DNA of 64,000 nt from Oscillatoria princeps RMCB-10 (lineage in GTDB: Bacteria; Cyanobacteriota; Cyanobacteriia; Cyanobacteriales; Oscillatoriaceae), in NCBI GenBank assembly GCA_019359235.1, contig JAHHHT010000018.1, positions 121,624-185,623 on the forward strand, written 5' to 3'. This document shows positions 59,359-64,000 of this stretch, piece after piece. Each line of letters starts with the position of its first letter. Position 1 is the first letter of the stretch. The notes below the pieces were generated by a model. The model did not search any database. It saw nothing but the letters and a program-made list of their open reading frames with translations, and had not been told where the DNA came from. A program made the translations under genes and the position numbers.

Positions 59359-60519
59359 TTAAGAAGTGGGGGCACTGTCCCACACCTGCCACTCTGCAGT
59401 AGGTTGCAGGAGAGAGCTGGAGGAAGGTGCCATTGCGTCGGCGTAGCGCAGGCAATCGCGCCCGCCTTGCTTGGCCTGATACAGGGCCCGATCGGCTGCC
59501 GCAATCAGCTCCCCTGGTGAGGTGTCGCAGTCGGGAATCGTGCAGGAGACGCCCAAACTCAATGTGACGGTGCCGGCTGCGGTTGATTTGGGGTGAGGCA
59601 GTTGCAGAGCTCGGACTGCCGAGCGGATGGCTTCGGCCACACAGAGGCCACCGTGAGCGTCGGTGTTGGGCAAAATCGCGGCAAATTCTTCGCCTCCGTA
59701 GCGGGCGACTAAATCGGCTGGACGCCTGACGGCGGTGCTGATAGCACCGGCAACCCGCCGCAAACACTCGTCACCGGCAATATGACCGTAAGTGTCGTTG
59801 TAGCGCTTGAAAAAGTCCACATCGCAGAGAATCAGGGACAGCGGTTCTCCCTCGCGCCTCAGCCGCCGCCACTCTTGCTCGAGGTACTGATCGAACTTGC
59901 GCCGGTTGGCCACTTCGGTGAGGCCATCTGAGGTGGCTAGGCGCTGCAGTTCTTGGTTTGCTGCCTCCAGCTGCTGGTAGAGGTCTTTGAGCAATTTTGT
60001 GGCCAGTTGGTGAATCTGTGACTGAGCCACCAGTAATTGGTGTGCGTCCAATAATCTGTAATCGCAAGGTGTCATTTTAATGACAAGCGGCTCGTAGAGT
60101 AACTCAGCGGGCCGGTGCAAAGATTGCCGCGCCGCCTCGACGATTAAAATTTCCTTGGGGAAAATCAAAATCTCAGCCTGGGCAAAGCGATACAGGGAGG
60201 TCAGAGGTCTTTGCAAAAACAGTTCCAGTCCGTAGGGTCGGCTGAGGTGTTCCAAAAAGCGCCGCCGGGAAATCATGCCGGCAAATCCTCCCTGTTCCGT
60301 GAGAATCACGCCACACAGCAGCGGATTTTCTTGAAACCTGCGAGCGACTTCCCTGCCTGGATGGTAAGATTCAACCTGACACTCGAAAAGGGGCAGTTCT
60401 TGAAGCGTAGACTCTAAATCGAGGCTTTGAGGACAGCCCACTAAGAGAGGTGGAGTTGTTAAATCGGAGCGGGGGCCACTTAACATAAACAGTAAGGTGG
60501 TTTGAATAGTTGGCTGCAT
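59359..60519 (-). CDS. Diguanylate cyclase (GGDEF) with N-terminal CBS-like module
   Basis: 386 residues, ATG 60519. Residues ~30-175 are the shared module (CGVILTEQGGFAGMISRRRF, RPYGLELFLQRPLTSLYRFA, DYRLLDAHQLLVAQ). A short coiled coil leads to the GGDEF domain: NRRKFDQYLEQEW, LSLILCDVDFFKRYNDTYGH, and the active site ARYGGEEFAAIL. An RPAD product-inhibition site lies five residues upstream of GGEEF. It should make cyclic di-GMP and be feedback-inhibited. The input module is the same one that feeds the histidine kinases at 57697 and 55672, so one signal type may drive phosphorelay and c-di-GMP outputs. Confidence 0.93.
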   Translation of the reverse strand: MQPTIQTTLLFMLSGPRSDLTTPPLLVGCPQSLDLESTLQELPLFECQVESYHPGREVARRFQENPLLCGVILTEQGGFAGMISRRRFLEHLSRPYGLELFLQRPLTSLYRFAQAEILIFPKEILIVEAARQSLHRPAELLYEPLVIKMTPCDYRLLDAHQLLVAQSQIHQLATKLLKDLYQQLEAANQELQRLATSDGLTEVANRRKFDQYLEQEWRRLRREGEPLSLILCDVDFFKRYNDTYGHIAGDECLRRVAGAISTAVRRPADLVARYGGEEFAAILPNTDAHGGLCVAEAIRSAVRALQLPHPKSTAAGTVTLSLGVSCTIPDCDTSPGELIAAADRALYQAKQGGRDCLRYADAMAPSSSSLLQPTAEWQVWDSAPTS

Positions 60520-61608
60520 ACCATAAACAGTAACGGAAGTTTACGTTATTCTACTCGAAAAGCACACCGGCTCTCTCCCAGGGAGCCTGCCATTTTTGCT
60601 AAAAAATTCGCAGCTTCGCCGCAGAGATCCTTCGAGTTCAAACGCTATAGCGAGGGAGCTTGTTCCCAAACAAACTCCGAAAAGCCGGCGGTTTAGCCGA
60701 AGCGCCGGCGGAGAAGATCGCTCTGGGCGGCTGGCGGAAAGGAAGAGCCAGAATTTCTGGCCCTCAGTCCGGTACTGTTGCCAAATAGGTACGCACCCTA
60801 TCCTCCTAACATCTTAACACAACGATTTGAATTTATTTTCAAAAGGGGGCTTTGTCATCGAAATAGCTAATACTTTGTTTGGTTAATTTTTGTGAAATAT
60901 TATTTAAATAGTGATAATTAAATCTTAAATTAGCTTTAACCATTTATTAACCAAAAATCCCTTTCTGACAGGTGCTTTAAGAGAACGCACTGACAGGTGC
61001 CTGCAACAAGAATTGGCAGCAGTGGCACCTGTAAAGGTCTGTGTCGGGTCTGGCGGTGTGCGGTTCTGTTCAGTCAGAAATAATACTGGGACTTGCGGAG
61101 GCAACTGCAGACGGGTTCAGTAAATTTAGGGAGGCTCCGGGCGAGTTGTGCGGCAGATGGAGAAGGCCGAGGGGGGTTCAAAAACGGCCTCTCCTCTGAA
61201 CCTGCTCTGCCTCTCGATTCGGCGGAGGGGGGACACCGGCTTTTGATGGCCGGCGGGACGTGCGGGAGGCGACTGCGCCACAGGACAGAGCTTCCCCGCC
61301 GCACCGTTGAGTGCCGTACCGGCTTTCTTCGTGCGGCGCACGACCGGCTCGCTCCCTGACGGGGTGGGATTTGGCGCGGATTTTTCTGTAAGCTGCTGTT
61401 AGATCAGATTGCAAATGAGTCAGGCACAGATGTTGATCCCCCCCTTACCCCCCCTTAAAAAAGGGGGGAGAAGAAGTTAGCCCCCCTTGTAGGGGCAGGC
61501 CCCCGTGCCTGCCCGTTGGGGGGATCGAACCGCACTCCTCAAGTGAAAACCGCTGTCTGGCAAATGGCTAGACAGAGCATCAAAGTAACGCTCCTCACAC
61601 CAACCCGC
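60520..61608. other. Long spacer with no convincing gene
   Basis: About 1.1 kb. 60820-60960 is strongly AT-rich. CTGACAGGTGC occurs twice near 60966-60998. 61435-61525 is a compound C/G-run palindrome. No frame shows a recognisable protein. Confidence 0.6.
61435..61525. repeat. GATCCCCCC-bounded compound palindrome
   Basis: GATCCCCCC at 61435-61443 faces GGGGGGATC at 61517-61525. Inside are CCCCCCTTAAAAAAGGGGGG and a GGGGCAGGCCCCCGTGCCTG palindrome. It is similar to the interior of the element at 21850-21992. Confidence 0.75.
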
Positions 61609-62640
61609 ATGAATCAACTCAACCAGGCTTTTACGATCTTCTTAAGTTTGTTAGTGGAAGCGATCCCCTTCCTGCTGCTGGGCGTTTTGTTTTCAGGTTT
61701 GCTGCTGCTGTTTGTCGATGAACGCTTCCTGATCCAAAAGCTGCCCCGCAACCCGCTGCTGGGGGCTTTAGTCGGCAGTTCGATGGGCGTTTTGTTTCCG
61801 GTGTGCGAGTGCGGTAACGTGCCGGTGGCGCGGCGGTTGCTGATGCAGGGGGTGCCGGCATCGGTGGCGGTTGGGTTTTTACTGGCTGCGCCGACAATCA
61901 ACCCGATAGTAATTTGGTCAACCTGGACTGCGTTTCGCGACCAGCCGGAGATCGTGGTGCTGCGGGTTGTATTTTCCCTGGCGACAGCCACTATCGTTGG
62001 CTGGGTGTTCAGCGCTCAGGCTGACTTGCGCCCCCTGCTGCAACCGGCTGTGGCTCGCGCCATCCCGAGCTATTCCCCCCCCAAACCCCAGCCTGCCGGT
62101 GGGGCTGAGCCGCCGTCGCTGCTGTTGCAGTCGGGTACGTTTTTGCTGGGCGAACCGGGAGCGCCGGTGCGCCTCGACCCATCGGTGCTGCAGGCCACTT
62201 CGCTCCAGAGCCGCAGCGCCAAGAAACCTCTGCCAGACAAGCTGCGGCTGTTGCTGGACAATACAGTGCAGGAGCTGCGGGAGTTGGGCGCGGTGTTAGT
62301 GATGGGGAGCGCAATCGCCGCCATTGTTCAAGTAGGCGCTCCCCGCGACCTGATCCTCTCGCTGGGCCAGGGGCCGGTGACTTCTATTGTTGCTATGCTG
62401 GTTCTGGCAGCAGTCGTCTCCATCTGTTCGACGGTGGATTCATTTTTCGCCCTTTCTTTTGCTTCCACCTTTACCAGCGGTTCCCTGCTGGCTTTCTTGG
62501 TGTTTGGGCCGATGATTGACCTCAAAGGCGTTGGTCTGATGATGTTGATTTTCAAGAGAAAGGCTGTGTTTTACTTGTTCGCTCTTGCCGCTCAGCTGAC
62601 TTTTTTGCTGACCCTCGCTCTCAATTTGCATTTCAGTTAA
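61609..62640 (+). CDS. DUF318-family permease
   Basis: 343 residues. ATG 61609 is chosen because the protein then begins MNQLNQAFTIFLSLLVEAIP, directly before the first membrane helix; earlier in-frame ATGs at 61516 and 61564 add unlikely sequence. It has about eight membrane segments. The family signature is the cysteine pair in FPVCECGNVPVARRLL, then VAVGFLLAAPTINPIVIWST, repeated in the second half as VVSICSTVDSFFALSFAS. A variable cytoplasmic loop (~residues 150-230) divides the halves. DUF318 permeases are often paired with TIGR03943 proteins, as here (62977-63759), and some are linked to metal or metalloid export. The substrate is not determined. Confidence 0.9.
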   Translation: MNQLNQAFTIFLSLLVEAIPFLLLGVLFSGLLLLFVDERFLIQKLPRNPLLGALVGSSMGVLFPVCECGNVPVARRLLMQGVPASVAVGFLLAAPTINPIVIWSTWTAFRDQPEIVVLRVVFSLATATIVGWVFSAQADLRPLLQPAVARAIPSYSPPKPQPAGGAEPPSLLLQSGTFLLGEPGAPVRLDPSVLQATSLQSRSAKKPLPDKLRLLLDNTVQELRELGAVLVMGSAIAAIVQVGAPRDLILSLGQGPVTSIVAMLVLAAVVSICSTVDSFFALSFASTFTSGSLLAFLVFGPMIDLKGVGLMMLIFKRKAVFYLFALAAQLTFLLTLALNLHFS

Positions 62641-62976
62641 GTGGGTGAGCGAGATTAAAGAAGTAGGGTGCGTTCGCCCCAAGAAGAACTGCGGTACAGA
62701 GTGCGAGGGCGATGCCGAACGCACCCCACAAAGTGCGTGCGCAGGGGGCGTTTGGCTTCAGGAGAACCGCAGTGCAGCAAAGTAGGGTGCGTTCCGCTTA
62801 AGGAGAAGCACCTCACAGCGAGGGGGATGGCGTTCAGGATAACCGCAGTACAGCAAAGTAGGGTGCGTTCGGCTTGGGGAGAAGCACCTCACACAGTGCG
62901 AGGGGGATACCGAACGCACCCTACAAAGTGCAAAGGAAAGAGAGTGCGAGAGTAAATATAGAACCTGTGTGCGCTG
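62641..62976. repeat. Three GTAGGGTGCGTTC units between the permease and its partner
   Basis: Units start at 62662, 62781 and 62857 and share GTAGGGTGCGTTC, GGAGAAGCACCTCACA and GCGAGGGGGAT words, ending GAACGCACCCTAC at 62924. They fill the spacer inside a probable operon. Confidence 0.88.
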
Positions 62977-63759
62977 ATGAAACCGACTGAAAGCTCAAAC
63001 AAAGATAATAACTTTTTACTGCCCTGGCTGGATGTTTTTGCCATCGGAGCCTGGGGCGTTTTGCTGGTTAAATACTGGCTCACGGACAAGTTATACCTGC
63101 TGATTCACCCGAATTATTTTTGGCTGGTGGTCGCTGCAGGTTTTGTCTTGATAGGCATCAGCACTTTGAGGGCGCTGCAACTCCTCCGGCGACTGGGAAA
63201 ATTTTCCTCTGCGCCGGTCAGTCCCACCGGCGGGCATATCAGTTTGTTTCCCCCCGGTTTGGGCAGTGTTTTGCTGCTGGGAACAGCGATTCTGGGTATA
63301 GCGATTACGCCCCAGGTTTTTGCCAGCCAAACGGCACTCGACCGGGGAGTGACGGACATTTTATCTGTGACGCGACCGCAACCGCAAGCGTTTCGCACCG
63401 CCACCCGCCCTGAGGATCGCTCGCTCATTGACTGGGTGCGGACGTTAAATGTCTATCCCGAACCAGATGACCACACCGGCCAAAAAGTGAAAGTGCAGGG
63501 ATTTGTCATCCATCCTCCCAACTTGCCCGAGCAATACCTGCTAGTGGCTCGATTTGTCCTCACCTGCTGCGCTGCAGACGCTTATCCGGTGGGGCTGCCG
63601 GTGAAGTTGCCCCAAAACCGCACTGCTTATCCCCCCGACACCTGGCTGGAAATCGAAGGTCAGATGATTACTGAAACGCTGGCGAACAAGCGCCAACTCA
63701 CGATCGAAGCCAGTTCCCTCAAGCAGATTCCAAAACCCAAGAATCCCTACGAGTATTAG
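62977..63759 (+). CDS. TIGR03943-family putative permease subunit
   Basis: 260 residues, ATG 62977. There are two N-terminal membrane segments (LDVFAIGAWGVLLVKYWL, FWLVVAAGFVLIGISTL) and a third around 85-105 (LGSVLLLGTAILGIAITPQV). The C-terminal soluble domain has IDWVRTLNVYPEPDDHTGQK, then VKVQGFVIHPPN and FVLTCCAADAYPVGLPVKLP. The CCAADA motif is characteristic of this family, known as the partner of DUF318 permeases. The gene follows the permease on the same strand, 336 bp away across a repeat-filled spacer. Confidence 0.9.
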   Translation: MKPTESSNKDNNFLLPWLDVFAIGAWGVLLVKYWLTDKLYLLIHPNYFWLVVAAGFVLIGISTLRALQLLRRLGKFSSAPVSPTGGHISLFPPGLGSVLLLGTAILGIAITPQVFASQTALDRGVTDILSVTRPQPQAFRTATRPEDRSLIDWVRTLNVYPEPDDHTGQKVKVQGFVIHPPNLPEQYLLVARFVLTCCAADAYPVGLPVKLPQNRTAYPPDTWLEIEGQMITETLANKRQLTIEASSLKQIPKPKNPYEY

Positions 63760-63772
63760 TGTTTCAAGCCGG

Positions 63773-64000
63773 TTGGGCTGAAGCCCTACTACGAACCTTT
63801 GGGCTGAAGCCCTACTACGAACCTTTGGGCTGAAGCCCTACTACGAACCTTTGGGCTAAAGCCCTACTACGAACTTTGGGCTAAAGCCCTACTACGAACT
63901 TTGGGCTAAAGCCCTACTACGAACTTTGGGCTAAAGCCCTACTACGAACTTTGGGCTAAAGCCCTACTACGAACTTTGGGCTAAAGCCCTACTACGAACT
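63773..64000. repeat. Tandem array of 25-26-bp TTTGGGCT-AAGCCC units, running off the end
   Basis: Unit starts at 63773, 63798, 63824, 63850, 63875, 63900, 63925, 63950 and 63975. The early units read TTGGGCTGAAGCCCT and some are 26 bp. From 63850 on they read TTTGGGCTAAAGCCC and are exactly 25 bp and identical, which indicates recent expansion. The array starts 14 bp after the TIGR03943 stop and continues beyond the window. Confidence 0.97.

Noticed and set aside
63773..64000. Possible CRISPR array
   Set aside because: The units abut directly with no unique spacers and no cas genes are present. It is a simple palindromic tandem array.

Overview
The window is chromosomal DNA from a cyanobacterium, most likely a filamentous one. 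The evidence is a set of cyanobacteria-specific families: three COP23 domains, Tab2/Atab2, an SLH-OprB porin, the DUF318/TIGR03943 pair, a giant Ser/Thr kinase-AAA-GAF protein, and small conserved cyanobacterial proteins. The intergenic space is crowded with short palindromic repeats and MITE-like elements, as in large-genome Oscillatoriales. No transposase, CRISPR array, rRNA or prophage is visible. There is one tRNA, tRNA-Lys(UUU). The word TGCCGG is strikingly frequent in genes and spacers, while the HIP1 octamer is rare.

Layout. 1-3 kb: tail of an EVE-domain gene, a RecB-like nuclease gene broken by an in-frame TGA, a secreted START-like protein, and a HigB/HigA-type toxin-antitoxin pair. 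3-8.5 kb: a Rieske oxygenase and a Rieske-containing carotenoid-desaturase-like FAD enzyme (candidate CruH/CruE, aromatic carotenoid synthesis), then a divergent two-gene ABC-2 exporter. 8.5-19.3 kb: a nested repeat region, a ~1770-residue kinase-phosphatase fusion, class II aldolase, tRNA-Lys, an aldose-1-epimerase-like protein and a membrane-anchored CapA protein. 19.9-21.8 kb: small conserved proteins and a Uma2 endonuclease-like gene.

22.3-33.9 kb is the most unusual part. Nine exported-protein genes on the minus strand form two collinear copies of one cassette: COP23 protein, trypsin-like protease(s) with or without TPRs, an outer-membrane-barrel-like protein, and a small protein with a conserved helical C-terminus. 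A third COP23-protease pair lies at 43.4-46.1 kb, where COP23 is fused to a right-handed beta-helix. I infer a cell-envelope module that has been duplicated and reshuffled. The start regions of the SLH-barrel gene in this cassette, of the OprB porin (54.4 kb) and of the CruE-like gene carry 8-11 nt complementary to the conserved single-stranded core of the cyanobacterial sRNA Yfr1.

35-43 kb: a decayed TPR gene beside an intact relative, MTA phosphorylase, an SGNH-like envelope protein, a Tab2 protein and a radical-SAM pseudogene. 46.7-51.6 kb: alpha-glucan phosphorylase, AvtA-like aminotransferase and RimM. 51.8-55.3 kb: an OprB porin and two exported proteins. 55.7-60.5 kb: three signalling paralogues sharing one N-terminal CBS-like module, namely a histidine kinase with a degraded G2 box, an intact histidine kinase and a diguanylate cyclase. 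61.6-63.8 kb: a DUF318 permease and its TIGR03943 partner. The window ends inside a tandem array of 25-26-bp palindromic units.
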